Assembly (NCBI GenBank): GCA_008360975.2
Contig: CM039180.1
Coordinates: 10,941,122 to 11,005,121 of the forward strand
From: Lichenostomus cassidix
Lineage: Eukaryota > Chordata > Aves > Passeriformes > Meliphagidae
Direction: 5' to 3'
DNA length: 64,000 nucleotides
The notes below the pieces were generated by a model that saw nothing but the letters and a program-made list of their open reading frames with translations, was not told the DNA's origin and ran no database searches. Below, piece after piece: positions 36,261 through 49,691 of this stretch. The first letter of the stretch is position 1. Every line of letters starts with the position of its first letter. The position numbers and the translations under genes are program-made.

Positions 36261-39200
36261 GCTCCCACTGAAACACACACACAAGGCATTGTGGGTGCAC
36301 AAGAGGCAGTAAATACCTCTGATCTTGTTGTTCCAGTCCTTAATTCTCAGCAACATGGAGATTCCGCAGGCTCTCTCCTCATCTCGGCCATCTCTGATTA
36401 ACCCAAGGCTGCAGCGATGCTGCCGAGCTCTTCTCCTCCCCAGAGTTAGGGTCTATCAATATATAACCCTGAGTGGTCTTGAAGAAGTCAGCATGTAAAT
36501 GTAGAATAAATTGTAAATTTTCTTTTATAAATAATTCTTCATGGAAAATGTGCAAGTGCTCTCTTCTGAATGAGGGATTGCTTTACACTTGCCATGTCTA
36601 ACAAGAAATCATGAAAAATGAAGCATTTATGTCATGATGTTATTTGTGATTAAACAGTCATGATGTTAATTAACATTTTGTATTTTGGTCACTGAAAATA
36701 GCAAAAATAAGAAAGTTTATGGTTTGGTTTTTTCCCTACCTTTTGCTAACAGTTTTTAGAGTTAGTGAAATAGTTGGTTGTTGGACTGCCCAGGATTTCA
36801 GAAAATGGTTTTCATTCAAATACTAACTTTCTTTGAAACTTTGATTGTGACAATTATAGGCTTGGTTATTATAAGTTTCAAAAGGCCTAAACTGCTTTCT
36901 TCAAATAAAATCTGCACATGAGCTTTGTACTTAAATGAAGGTGTCAGTCTGAGAGTGTTACCAGAGTCTCTGCAATTCAGATCTTGCCCTTTCTCAAGAA
37001 AGTTGAGTTGGGAAATGTTAATTATAAAATAAAGCAGCCTGGAGGAGCAAACTCAGCATTTCAGCAAGAATATGCATGCTACTTTTTTAGTTTTGTTTTG
37101 GGTTTTTTTAATTTTAATTTTTTAAAATTATTTTTAAGTGCTTCATAATGAAATATTCATGCTGCATTTTATTAGACTTGTAATTCAGTCACATGCTCCT
37201 GTGCCAGGCATGACTGAGCTGTTGGAACTTCCTCAGTGTTGGTGCATTTCCACCAGTGTTGGTTTTACAGATTTAATTGATTCCAGATTCCCTCTGCACA
37301 CTGAATACAAGTGTATTGTTTGGTTAAAATCCTGGAATGCAAATCAGACATAGGTCCCACTGACTCAATGGGAAATCGTTCCCAAGAGTTGTAGGACTGA
37401 ACTAGCTGAACCTGTTGTGCTTCAGGGAAGCAAAAGCAGCATTATTGTCTTTCATATCAGAACTGCCTAGAAGAATAATGTTAATCTCTCAGTGAAGCAG
37501 CAGCAGCTCTTCAAGTTTTCACACTGGTTTTACTTCCTTTGCAGTTGCACAAAAATCCCCATGGGTGGGGTGGGGTAAAGCTCTGTGAAGACTGAGATTG
37601 AGCTCTTTTAGGTTTTTCTCCATATTTCCCAAATCCTTCACACACATCTTCTTTTATCATTTAGTCTTGGTTTACCTCATCCCAGGGAAGCCAGGCTGGA
37701 GCCAGGGAAGTGTATTTGGCAAGGCAGGCAGTTTCCATGGCTCATGGGAAGACACAGCAGTAGAGTGCCCTGAGTGCTGCTCCGAGCTGTCCTGGCTTGG
37801 ATGGCAGTGAGTTCAGAACCTGTCACACCAGGGAGCTGCTTCTGGCTGAGCTGGCAGGCACAGGTCAGTCAAAATGTGCAATATTCCTGAATGCAGAGTC
37901 ACAACTGAGCTACCTCACGTTGATCTGGAAATTAAAAAGGACTTACATGTAAGCAGAAAGGTCATATCCTGGCTTACTCCTTTTCACAAGTCTGCAGAAA
38001 TGAAATTAATGAATGAAAGGCGCTTGAATTCAATGGGAACGAGAACAATCAAATTAACATCTTTGCTGATGTCAAATACAGTTGCAACTTCCCACTAGGT
38101 GAATTTCCCCAAAATCTGGCAAAAATATGACAATAATTTAGGGTGTACCAGGATTGCATTAACTATACTCTGATAGGAAAATCACTAAAGCCTCATAAAA
38201 ATTCTTACCTAAAACTTCTAAAGTGTTCCTAACTACTTGCTTAAATTAGAGCACAAGCTTGTCATTTAGATGATCACTGAAAGGAATTTCTTTTAAATGT
38301 AGTACACAGCAAGGGCCTGAAGTGGATTCCTCAGTCAGAGCAGCTCTGATATATTGTGAGCAAAGGTGTTGTAGTAAATAAAATTGAGAATCTAATTTTG
38401 TTGCTGTGGTAGTTGATAGGATGCACAATGGATGTTGGGTTTTTTTATTTCTACGTGCTTTAAGATCTAGCAATTTCCCTTAAGAATTAATTCAGTGTCA
38501 GGACTAATGCTGCATTTAATACGTGTTAGAAGAAGATGAGGAGAGCTTATGCTGCTCATTGTCCTCGCTTTCAGAGAGTTTCTGTAGGTTATTTGTGTAA
38601 AGCAGAAAAAGCTTCAGCCTGACTGTATTAATTCAATTGTGGCTGAGATCATGGAAGACTTGGCTGGGGTCAGGTAGTGACAGTAAAAGCTTTGCTGAAA
38701 GAGCCAGGTCTTGGAGAATGATGCTTGCAAGGTCTCATGCCTTGGAGAGGAGGAAGCTGGAAGCAAAAGTGCTTCTTCAGCTCTAAGCTGACTTGCTGCT
38801 ACAGAGCTTCCATGCCAAATTCAGGTTTTCAGAACAGTGCACTTCACAGACTTAATGCCATGTGTCAGATTGAACAGAAACGAGTCTCCAGGTCTCCTGA
38901 GGTAAAAGGGAAATTAAAGGATTAACCGCTGATGGGACTTCTTCCCTTCTCTAATTAAATAACTTTCATCATGGAATGGAAATCTGACTGCATCTAAGCA
39001 ATTCTGATGATTGGCTCAAATCTACACCTAGTTTGGACAACTGAATTTAAGCAAATTTCTGTGAAATTAAGTTGCTAAGTCTCCAAATTCCTCTGAAATT
39101 TGTCACGGCTGTGACTTACTTTCCCCTTTCTGGAAGAGGTGTAAAGGTTTCAATGTTATTACGAATGTATGGTTTGGGAAAAAAAGAGTGCAATCTTTGC

Positions 39201-40394
39201 TCTGAAAAAAAAAAAAAAAAAAAAAAAGAAACAAAACCAAAACCAAACCCTACTGCTTGAAATCAGGGAAATGAGAGGATAGGAAAAAAAAAAAAAAGAA
39301 AAAAACAAGAAAAGGAAAGGAATGTTGGGAAGAGTCCAAATCCACAAACCCCACAGACGTTCCACATCAGCAAATGCCTTTTGTTTTTGATGATGTTCTA
39401 AGTTATATACTGGGGCTAGACATGGCAGATTTTCCACATAAATTCAGATGATGGTTGCATGACAAAAAGGAAAGGTGCTGTTGTTGAGAGAGGCTGATAA
39501 AGGCCTGGTGCCAGCTAACCAAAGAGAAGTATTTTAAATGTGTAGGTAATTGATGGTCTCAGCCCTGTATTTGTGCTATAGACACAAGTAAGAAGCTGTT
39601 GACTAACTCTCACATATTTCTCAGAGGTGGTGATCCACCAGGACAGTGTGTGTGCCTAACTTACACAAACAAAAGTGGTGCTTACCTAATAGGATTTTTC
39701 ACATTCTTGAACTTACTGAGATGCTGGAATGTTAAAAGCAGACACTATTTTCACTCACATGGGTGATGAGGTAAATAGCACTGGGGAGAAACCAGCAATG
39801 TGTGTATCCCCCTAAAATTCAGTGCAAGGACAAGTCTCAGGTGCAAGACACATATGGTTGTATGAGTGGTTGTAAACCATGTGGTTGTATGAGTGCATGT
39901 GCACATGGATATGTTGTTTGGCAAAGAAACAGGAAAACACATTCTCTATTTTGACAGATATTAGGTCAGTCAAGCTATAAAGTTCTGGTCCGTTAAATAA
40001 AATTATCTGTAAAATGGGATCTCCTTCACTAGCTTTTTCTCATTAAGGAAAACTGTTACATTAACATCAAAGATCAAAACAATCACATTTTATTTGCAAT
40101 CTACCCAATTTTGGTTTGTAGCTTAGTAGCTGTATTCTACAAAGAGTATTTATGACTTAAAATATTAACTGACAAAAGTTACTATAGAGAAATTAGTTGT
40201 AAGAGTTTATTGGGGGTTTGAGGGTTTGTTTTTATTCTTTTGAGGGGTAGAAAAAGAAAATTTGGTGTCTTTTGAGTTCTTCAGTGAGAACATACCAGAA
40301 GTTTCTATTAAATTAATTTAGAAATGAGTAATAGAGTTACTTTATCATTATGGTAATTACTAAAAATATAGAAATTGTATCTCTGTTATTTAGA
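36261..40394. other. Non-coding stretch with A-rich runs
   Basis: No gene is recognised. Low-complexity T/A tracts lie around 37085-37135, and two A runs at 39205-39297 are described separately. Frames of 60-92 codons look random, and the minus-strand one at 39159-39437 is largely a phenylalanine run read from the A tracts. Confidence 0.55.
39205..39297. repeat. Two long A runs (23 and 14 bases) with A/C-rich spacer
   Basis: A uninterrupted from 39205 to 39227 and again from 39284 to 39297, with an A/C-rich stretch and about 40 ordinary bases between. They could be retroposon tails, but no transcript-like body or target duplication is evident upstream. Confidence 0.9.
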
Positions 40395-40800
40395 GTTAAA
40401 ATAAGGAGAGGGTTGCCTGGAAACTTGAGAACTCATCTAGTTCCTCTCTTATCTGGAGGCTGGATCAACTATACCTTCGTACTTCCTGACAGATGTTTAT
40501 CTGGCTCTTTCTTAAAGATTTGCAGTAATGGAAATTCCATAGTGTTTGTAGCCAGGCAGTCCATTCTGGTGCTGCTTTTAGACCAGAAGAGTTATTTTCC
40601 AGTTCTCTAACCTGAATGTGTGTTACTGCAATTCAAGGTCATTTTATAGAAGATGACAAGAGATACTTTTATTTGTAGCAGCAACTTCCATGTATTTATT
40701 TAAAGAGGTAATATTATCCTTCCAAATCTTCTGCAAGTTAAACACTATTCATTCTTCATTTAACATTTATCCCAGGATTATACTGAAATCTAGAATCTGT
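40395..40800 (-). mobile_element. Ancient CR1 LINE fragment, reverse orientation
   Basis: A diverged copy whose plus strand reads as the reverse of an old reptile/bird CR1 3' region: 'ctcatctagttcctctct' near 40433, 'ctgacagatgtttatctgg...ttcttaaagatttgcagtaatggaaattccat' over about 40487-40540, 'tccattctggtgctgctttt' near 40560, then 'tgcaattcaaggtcatttt' near 40627 and 'cttccatgtatttatttaaagaggtaat' near 40685. Older families of this type are widespread in amniotes, and the degree of decay fits an early insertion. Some similarity may continue to about 40900. The 86-codon frame across it is non-coding. Confidence 0.7.
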
Positions 40801-42600
40801 AGTGTAGGGGATATAACTGCACTTACTGTGAGATTGATTTGGAGTACTTTAAGTATAGCTCTTAATTATACCTGCTTATTCCAGCAGATACCTGTGATGC
40901 CACCAATGATTGTCATGCCAGAATGGGAAGAACAGAAAGTGTGTAGAATACAAAGTGAGATATGGGAAATTATTTTTTGTTTAAATGTAGAATTATAAGG
41001 AACCTGCTAGGAGGTTGAAGGGGATTCAATTAAAAGATTGCAGCAAACATTACAATTCATTCATAATAAATTGCAGGTACTAGGCAGATTTTTCCAGCTC
41101 TTACTGGTCTTGATTTAATTTCTTTTAGTAATGCTGCAGTTCTAAAAGCTGGAAAATTTCATTTTTCCTTTTTTTAAATGCAGAGGAAATTGCAGCTTGA
41201 AGTTAGATGTTCTGAATTATTTTGAATGCCTCAAATTTGCATTTGTGTTTGGTTGCTTGATTGGTTTTGTTTTCTTTTTGTTTTCATCTGGGAATAAAAG
41301 CAGAATGATTCAAAAAATATATATATTATTCAAATGAGGGACCACAAGTAGAGTACAAGATGGAAGTAGAAACACCTCCAACAATGCTGTTTTGCAGAGT
41401 ATCTCAGGAAGGGTTTTAACAATGGAGACTTAATCAGCTTGAAAATTCATTTTTATGAAAAACCAAACCGAAACAGTGGTAAAAAACCCCTCTAGCTTGT
41501 TCCAAATGGGAAATGTGTATGAAAACACAGTATTTTGCTGCCTAATTGAGGGCCAGGGGATAGCCATGACTGGAACAAAAGAGAGAGGAGAAGGGGGAAG
41601 GGGCTGCCCATGCCATGCCCTGGTGTGCCCTGAAGGATGTGCTGAGCCAGGACTGCAGCCTGACTGCACCTCACTGCTGTCAACTCCTCCTGCCCAGACA
41701 TCACCTGGAGCACCAGCTGGGTATGGACTATGCATTAACATCCCTGATTGGTTTTTAGGTTCTCTGCAAATAACTCCATGCTTAAAGCAGTATTTTTCTA
41801 GATGTGAGATGGATTTATGTTAATTTAGTTCTAAGAGCAGTACAGCCTCAAGCAACTTCCTCATGTTCTTCTGACTTGGAGGTCAGCATGTTGGAGTGGC
41901 TGAAATACAGTTCAGAGTTACTTGTTAGTAAGGGCTGATAACTTACTACACACCATCACTGTGCTCTTATTCTTAATGTTTTAAAAGAATTTTTTTTTTT
42001 CTTCTGTCTTCTTTCCCCTGAAGGCATAGGCCAATAACAAGCAAAAAACGTCTACTTTAACTTCTGGTCTGTGAAAGCTTTTGAAAACCTCATGAGCTTC
42101 ACAGCTGTGGTATTCAGCTGCCTTTTATCTAATTCACTGTCATTTTGTGGTATCTCAGTGGCCATGACTGTTTGCAAACATATTTTTCTCTTTTCTGTGG
42201 GGGTGGCAGATTCTTCATATGAAGACCTGAACACAAGTTGTTCTCACACCAGGAGGAACTTGGGGATCCTTAGTTTAGGGTGGGAGTGGGGCTGAGCATT
42301 AACTTTGTACAGATATCAGATGTTGTGCATCATGGCAAAAGGAAACCCATTGATCTGAATGCTGTTAAGTGCCTGCTGGATGTGTTCTTGAGATGCAGGA
42401 AGCCAATTGATCTCTGAACTCAATAGGTCAGCAATCCATTATTGTAGGTCAGAGGGACAGCCTTCCTTTTAGGTCTGTGATGCTTTTACCCAATGCACTG
42501 GAATATTTTTTCATGGTGAATTTTGAAATGATGATTCCAAAGAATTGTGTCCTTTCAATCTTTCCTGTTTGTGGTCCTTGTTCCTTGTTATTTATGTTGG

Positions 42601-42656
42601 CATATACATATATGTATAGAGATATAGATAGATAGATAGATGGATATAGATATATG
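42601..42656. repeat. (GATA)n / (TA)n compound microsatellite
   Basis: Four to five GATA units around 42625-42640 are flanked by ATAT-rich and GATATA units. Confidence 0.9.
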
Positions 42657-43297
42657 TGAACCTATGTAGTAACCCAGATTACTATTTCATTTCCATTAAA
42701 GAAAAGTTGTTGCAGAAATTTATCATAAATTTGCTAAATTAATAATAAATTTCTTCTGCAAAATATGAAATTTTTGGAATTCATGTGGAATTCATCTGAC
42801 CAAATTTATTCAGCTAAAATCTTAGAAGTGTTTGCATATTCCTGCAGAATATGAAAGAACTTGTTGAGAATTAAATATATGTATCCGCAATGGAGATTTT
42901 AGGGTTGGTTTGCTTTGGGATATTTTGGGGGGAATATCCCTAGATCTTGCTGTAATTGTTTTCTTGTGTAGAAGTGTGTGTTGTTATATTTATGGATTTT
43001 CATTTGTAAATATATTTTTATGTAAATATCTAAAAAATTCTGATGCATCTGTGTTTGTATGATTAAGCTTAGACCTGAATAGCACAAAAAAGTATGATAT
43101 GAACCTGTAGATTAATATAAGGGTAAAACAACATGTTGACCCAAACACCAGTAGAGCTGCTGCCTAGTTTCTTCATTCTAAATATATAAGCTAAATAAAT
43201 AAGCTAATACAATTGTGGAACATTTTAAATTGAGTTACGTGGCAAAAATAATTTCTTCTTTGAAAACAAGAACATTGCTAGGAGAAATTCAAGTTGC

Positions 43298-43386
43298 TTT
43301 TATTAAATTAATGTAATTTCAAGAAAGTAATTAAAAATCCAAATTTCAGTTATTGAATTAATGCAATTTTAGTGAAGTAATTAAAG
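43298..43386. repeat. Diverged direct repeat of about 36 bases
   Basis: A unit of the form TTATTRAATTAATGYAATTT plus AAGTAATTAAA occurs at about 43300-43335 and again at about 43350-43386. The copies differ at a few positions, so the duplication is not recent. Confidence 0.8.
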
Positions 43387-46300
43387 TTAAAGCAGAAAAT
43401 TACTGTTTTGGCATTGTATCAAGCTATAGTTTTAGTTGGTATTATGCTAAGCATGTGAATAACCAGCAGATATTTAAATGAAGCACATGCCAATAAATTA
43501 GGAGACTTCCACAAGCAGAATTTTGTCATGTTGACAAATTAAAGAAACTCATAGAATACAGTCAGGAAAATATAACCATGGAAGTTCAACCAACAACAAA
43601 ACCCCTTGGTTTTGTAAAGAATATAGAATTTACTGGTGCCATCTACTGTTGGCAAAATAGAGATGACAGAAAGATGTTCAAAGAGTGGTGGAAATGAGCA
43701 TGAGAAAAGAGAGGTCAAAGAATTCCCCTCAATATCAAACTGAAGGAAAACGTGATAGAAAGGTCAGATTAGTTTTTCATGTTTCTGTGTTCTTATCAAG
43801 GAAAAAAAGAAATAGAAATAAGTGAGACTGTATTTGAAAACTTCAGGCTTTTTTAATCCCTCAAACGCCATGCTTGTTCACTGAGGAAAGCCAGAACCAG
43901 ATATGTGCAATTCAACTATTTTGGGATTGGAGTTTGTCTTGATAGCTTTGTCCTGTTTTTCTTTAGCTTTTAAATCTAATGGTATCAGTTCTTCAGCTTG
44001 TACAAACAGGTGTTGTTTAATTAATGTTAGTGTTGAAATGCCATACTAAAATGTGAGGAATGCTCTTCCCCCCTGCCTCTTTTCCTGCTTGTCAGGAGCA
44101 AATTTCCTTCTTTGGCTTCTAAGAAAGTAGATAAATGCTGGAGTAGTTTGAAAAGTTCCAGCAAAAATAGCACAGAGATCAAAAGGATAACTGCAATAGA
44201 AATAATTCAAGTTTTTCAGAATAAAAACAACAGTGAAGGACAAGTCTCTCAACATAAGAAAACACGTTTGGAATTTAAGAAATTCAACTGCTCATGCTTT
44301 TCAAGTGAGCTTGAAGCAGGGACAGAGGCAAAGCACAAGATGTTTCTGTCTGCTTGTGTGCAGAGAGCTCTGAAGGCTCTCCTGCTGGAGATTTATTCTC
44401 TCTCATTATGGGCTGGGCTGGGTGGTTTTTTCATTTTAAAACTACACCCTGGTTTCACTGAAATCAACATCAAAGGACTTGTTTACTTTAGCCAAGGTAG
44501 AGTTTCACCCACAAGTGACCCTGAAATAGGAAACCTGTCCATCTCCTGGACAGAACCATGCTCTGGAATGTAAGTTTTTGTTCCCTTCCAGTGTACCTTT
44601 GGAACCCATGAGATGACTTTCTTAATGTGACTAGGATTTCATTTTAAATTCATGGGCAATCACGTGACCACTCTATCAGTAGCCAGATTGAAATATTAAT
44701 TCTTAAAGGAAAAGTCCAATATTTTTCCTTTATGTTGCTGGGAGCATGCCTGTAAAACTCAACAGGACTTTAAACACCACTGATGAAATAGAAATACCAC
44801 ACAGAAAGACACAGGTAATGCATTGGGGTTTTTTTAGGAAAACCTTTAAGACTTCATTTTATTTCAGGTGCAAAAGAAAGAAAAAAGCCCAAAATGTAGA
44901 CTTGGGCTCTCATAGTTCATACATGACTTAAATTCAGGACAGCTCCCCAGCAAAGCAGGATCCCAAGTGTGAACTGTTGCTCAAGCTCCCTTGGAGATTG
45001 TGGGTGAGAATGAAGCAGCTCTGGTTGCCAATCTGGAAAGCTCTGTGTGGAGCTCAGAACTGCTGGGTGTTTCCTGTTCACTGGTGGCCAGCCTGAGGGA
45101 GGATTTGAAATGCTCCAAACTGACTCAAGGCATATGCAGCCAACGTGGTTAGAAATGCTACATATCAGCTGGGGGTATCAGTGTCCTTCACTGTTTGTAG
45201 AAATTGAATGATAAAAGCTTCCCACATCAAGGCATTCAAGCAGTGTTTGAGACTCCAGAGCTGTGCCGTGCCTTCTCAGGCTGGTGAGCATCATTTTGCT
45301 GTTCCTCCAGCTGTCTGCTGCAGTTGGCTGTGGTGGAGCTCAGGGAATGAGGTCAGGGCATTTGGGTCACAACAGACACCTGTCTGACTTCCCCAGACTG
45401 CTTATGGGATTCATGTTCTTACCAGCACTGCCACTTCCCTGGAGCAGGGAGTAAAGCCCCAGCAATGCTGCTGCCAGCAGGACACATCCAGCTGGTCTCA
45501 TGTTGTGTCATTGCCCAGGGTCAAGGTGTTGGCTGGTGACACAGCAAGCTGTGCAAGCTGTGCTTGCCTGCCAGCAGGAGCCTGGGAGTGTGTAGATGTT
45601 GGTACATTTGCAATAACACCTTCACAAACACCTTACTGTTAAAGCACACAGTGCAGAGCTGATCCTCTCCTGCCTGAAATGCCAGACAGAGGCATCTGCC
45701 CATTTACTTATTGGCTGTGGTGGCACTGTGTGCATCAGTGGGGGACAGGATGGAGGGGATTTAAACAGAAGGGATCCTGCACATAGGGAGAGAAGGAAAA
45801 GCCTGAGAACTCTTAAGGACAAGGAAGTCCAAAATTGCTCTTTGTACATCGAAAACAATGAGATTCATGGTTCCTGTGATTCACCATGAATGATTTTTGC
45901 AATTTGGTTCATTTCCTGAAAAAAATCAAATGGTATGGAGTGAATCAAACTGGAAGGTAGGAACAGAAGAGACTGTCTTGTGTTTGAAGTGCAGTGCTGT
46001 TGTGAGGAACTGGATTTATAGCAATGTCACTGAACTCCTATGTTTTGTTAATCAAATTGTTTAAATGTGAATTTTCACAGAAAAGAGAAGCTGTAATTGC
46101 AGTTATAATGAGCACTCAGAATTGACAGAGAAGTTAAACACTTTAGATATGTAAAGCCCAAGTAATGTGAAGAGTTCTAGAAAGTAATGTATTGCTGACT
46201 GGGCACTAAATCACTAAATATGTGCTGTTTTTTCCTGTCTTAAATATCTTAATCTGAAAATTTCAGATAACAATTTTCGTCCTAGAAGGAGTCTAATGAA

Positions 46301-49300
46301 AATGAACTAATATTTTTGATGTTTGAGATCATATCAAGGAGTACTAGAAAAATTCCACAGGCAAATTAATTGTTCTGTTTGCAGAGCATGTTTGAGTGGG
46401 GCATGGTAAACTAAAGCATATGGTCACACAGGGAACACTGTGGAGAAAGCCAGATTTTTAAGTATCTGTCCATTGAATGAACTTTGCCATCCATCTTTTA
46501 CATTGAAATGGGCAAAGGTCTTGCAGAAGACTTTGGATATGGTGATACAGATAGGAATGACATCATATTGCAGACACATGGAAGGCTATCCCTTAAGTAT
46601 GGAATTCTGTCAGCTTTTTGAATGTTGTTTATTAAGATATAGCTGAAGTGTCTGTAAGCAACTGTGGTTTTTTAATATATTCTGCCCTCTTGCTTTTACA
46701 GCCCCGACCCATTTAATTTGTGTATGTTCTACATTGCAGCTCCTTTGCAAACACTGTTCTCTGTTAAACTGCTGATTCAAGAGTGAATCAGTACATATCA
46801 ATGTATATAGACTCAAAAGTACTCAAGACAAACCTGGGAGAAAAAATTAAAAATCTTACACTAAATATGTTTTCCTTGCCCAGGTAATTGATGATCAGAG
46901 ATATTTTAAGTCTGTGCCAGAAGTACAAATCACTGCATAGATGTCTCTCTACTGTGAAATTGCTCAGCCCATCCAAGGTCTCCACTACTTAAAGTATTGA
47001 GTATTAAATATATTTTCATCTGTGTGTAAAATCTGAATAACAGCATTGTAGCTTCCTGCTTCTTTTCAAGGTTTTCCCACAGATTGATTAACTCCCATCT
47101 AGGACTTTGGTAATGCAGATAAAACAACTGGATTAATCTTTTTGGTGTGCATGCTTTAGTTTTAGTATATGTTGCAACAAAAGCTTTTTTGTGCTGTACG
47201 TAGATGATTTTTGTTTGAATGTTGTTTGCATTAGCTATTGTTCATTTTTTGTTAGTGTTAGATTAATGCTGCAGCACTGCTGTAAAGTGGTGGTGCAAAG
47301 GCACAGCACTGATCTGTGTGTATGGGCAGGGACAGGCTTCCTCTTTGGTTGCTTTTTTTAGTGTGTGTGTGTTTATTTGTATTTTGGGAGGTTTTATTTG
47401 ATTATGAATTTTTTTCTGTCCTGGGGTGGGTTTTGTTTTGGTTTGGTTTTGTGTGTTAATACTTTAGGATTAGTCAGTCTATTGTCTGCTGCAGAAATAC
47501 TTGTTTGTCCTTGGGGAGATGAGAGGAATTTTCAGAAGCATATTTCACACACTCTGAATAAGTGATCTGTGCCAGTATCTTCCCTTCGAAGTAGATGGCT
47601 CCCAGCCTTGATTGAAGTGGAAAGTGATTTCTAGCATATGACTCAATGATTTGATAGCACCTCTAAACTGGGATGGGTCAGGGGGAGAAGTCTGTGTAAA
47701 GGTTAAAACTTGGCTTGAATCCAGGTTAAAGTCTGCAGATATCCTTAAATGAGCAGAGTGACTGGAGGTGCACTATTCTTTGTCCCTGGGAAAAGTTCAG
47801 GTTTACACTTAAAAAAAAAAAATTTGAATTGTTTAGTGGTTTAGGATTTAACCACTCCTTGTTGTTGATGAAAAGTCTCAAACATGCCATATTACCAGAC
47901 TTTCTTTTCGAGATGTTTCCATACAAACTTCATAATGATGTATGAGCCAGATGGGTAGAATTGGAAACTTAAGACATTTTTACCCTAATTATGTTAAAGG
48001 TATTTTGCCAACAGGTACACTAACCAAGCATATCACAGTAATGTATGGGTTTGCATAAGTTTGTGAATCTAAATTATCTGTGTTATAGCTTTATTATATT
48101 ATAACACTGGTAGAAATCTATTCTAGATTCAGCTCATCTAAATATCAATAAAGTAAATTTACCTCCCTTCTCTTCCTGTCCTGAGAAGGTTTCTTAGCAG
48201 TTCTGGTGACTACATCTGGCTACACATTTAAATAGCAATCATTTTTCTGAAGTGTGAGAAACTCTGGAAACAGTCAGTTTTAAGTTATTATAGTAGATAT
48301 GCATATTTAAAACTCTGGAATTGATACGCACCAGTGCATGTGTTTTTTTCAAAGTAGCTTTCTGAAATTATTGTTATTCTGGTCTAACTTGAGTGAAATA
48401 ATTTAAAATAAAAATCTCTAGGTTTGCTGTTTCACTTTAGTATATTCAATATATTTTTTAAGGCTTTCCATTTGAGTTTCAGATCCCATCGGAGGATAAA
48501 CTTGATAACATTTCTGGACTTCTGGTGCGGGGAGTCTTTTGTTGCAGAATGCTTCCTTGCTTTTTGTTAAGCAGTTTTTCTTTCTCAATCAATAGAAATT
48601 TGTTCTGGTGGGGTGGGGGAGGAAAAGATCAATTTAAGCTTTACAATATTTTGTTGGTGTTGTTTTTAGTTCAGGGTAAAGCAGTTTTAGATGATGTGGT
48701 ACTCAGACCCTGGTGAACGAGCTGTTCCTTGCAGTGACCACTTTCCGGTGACTTGGCTGTCAGTGTATTTTCCAACAGCAAGGTGACACTGCCATGAGGA
48801 GATTTGTCAGATTTGGCAATAATTAGCATCTCTGGAGGCTTAGCAGAAAGCTCAAGGTCGAACTGCTTCCTTGCAGTATTTATTTTTTCCTCTTCTAGGG
48901 ATGTGATCCTTGCAAAGAGGGGTCGAGGCATTCCTGGGGTTAAATGGGGAAGGATAGATTTTTGTGCTTTTCTAGATAATTACAGGCCTTTAGTCTCTGA
49001 AGTCCTCATTCTGCAGCTTTCACGAGCATTGATTTTTCACTGGAAAAAAATTGGGGAAGGGAGAGAGAGAAAGAAAGCAGAGGAGACTGCACTACATTTA
49101 ATTTATGAGAATTTAAGCTAGAATCTCAAACATATGCAAAAAGAAAATGTGCTTAGTGGACTTGGTATCTTTTAAGTGTTTGTTTTCCTCAGAAGACCAG
49201 CCTGCCACTGGGTTGTTTTAGCAATGTCCAGTCAGCAGAGTCCCAGCCATGAAACAGCAGTGACCTTGCCAATGCAGGGATATTTCTTTAGCAGTGTTTG

Positions 49301-49663
49301 AGCACTGTTCAGATCCTTCCCTCTCCGTGCTCTTGCTCAGGTTAGTGATTTTATATTATTTTTTTCTTTTCTGAGCTTAATGTTGCATTTTTAAAAGGGA
49401 AAATGTTAATGAAGAAAGCAGATTAAAGAGATATATTTTGGACTCCTCAATTTAAAAATATTACTTTAAATGCAAAGACTGAAATTAAGCATGTTTATCT
49501 TTTCTTAGAGTCAAGATTTTCTCACTCTTCACTGCCAGAATAATAGCCGAGCTGTTCCAACCATAGCTGACTGCATGGTGTGCAAGTAATTGTGTTGGTC
49601 TGGAAAATTATTTATTCAAATGTAATCAAAGTACCTTTAGGATAAAGAACTAAGACTTATTAT

Positions 49664-49691
49664 TCTATGATATTAATTCTATGATATTAAC
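49664..49691. repeat. Tandem pair of a 14-base unit
   Basis: TTCTATGATATTAA is repeated twice without interruption. The ATTCTATG part recalls the CR1 tail octamer, but no CR1 body is next to it. Confidence 0.85.

Noticed and set aside
35774..36401. Overlapping frames of 119-154 codons on both strands
   Set aside because: All fall in a GC-rich, stop-poor patch and are open on both strands, so composition explains them; no domain recognised.
39205..39227. Poly(A) tail of a processed pseudogene
   Set aside because: No gene-like sequence or target duplication found upstream.
39159..39437. Minus-strand frame with phenylalanine runs that resembles a membrane protein
   Set aside because: The runs are translated A homopolymers from the plus strand.
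44112..44573. 153-codon plus-strand frame
   Set aside because: No recognisable domain, an initial Lys/Ser-rich part from AT-rich DNA and no supporting splice or promoter signals; probably chance.
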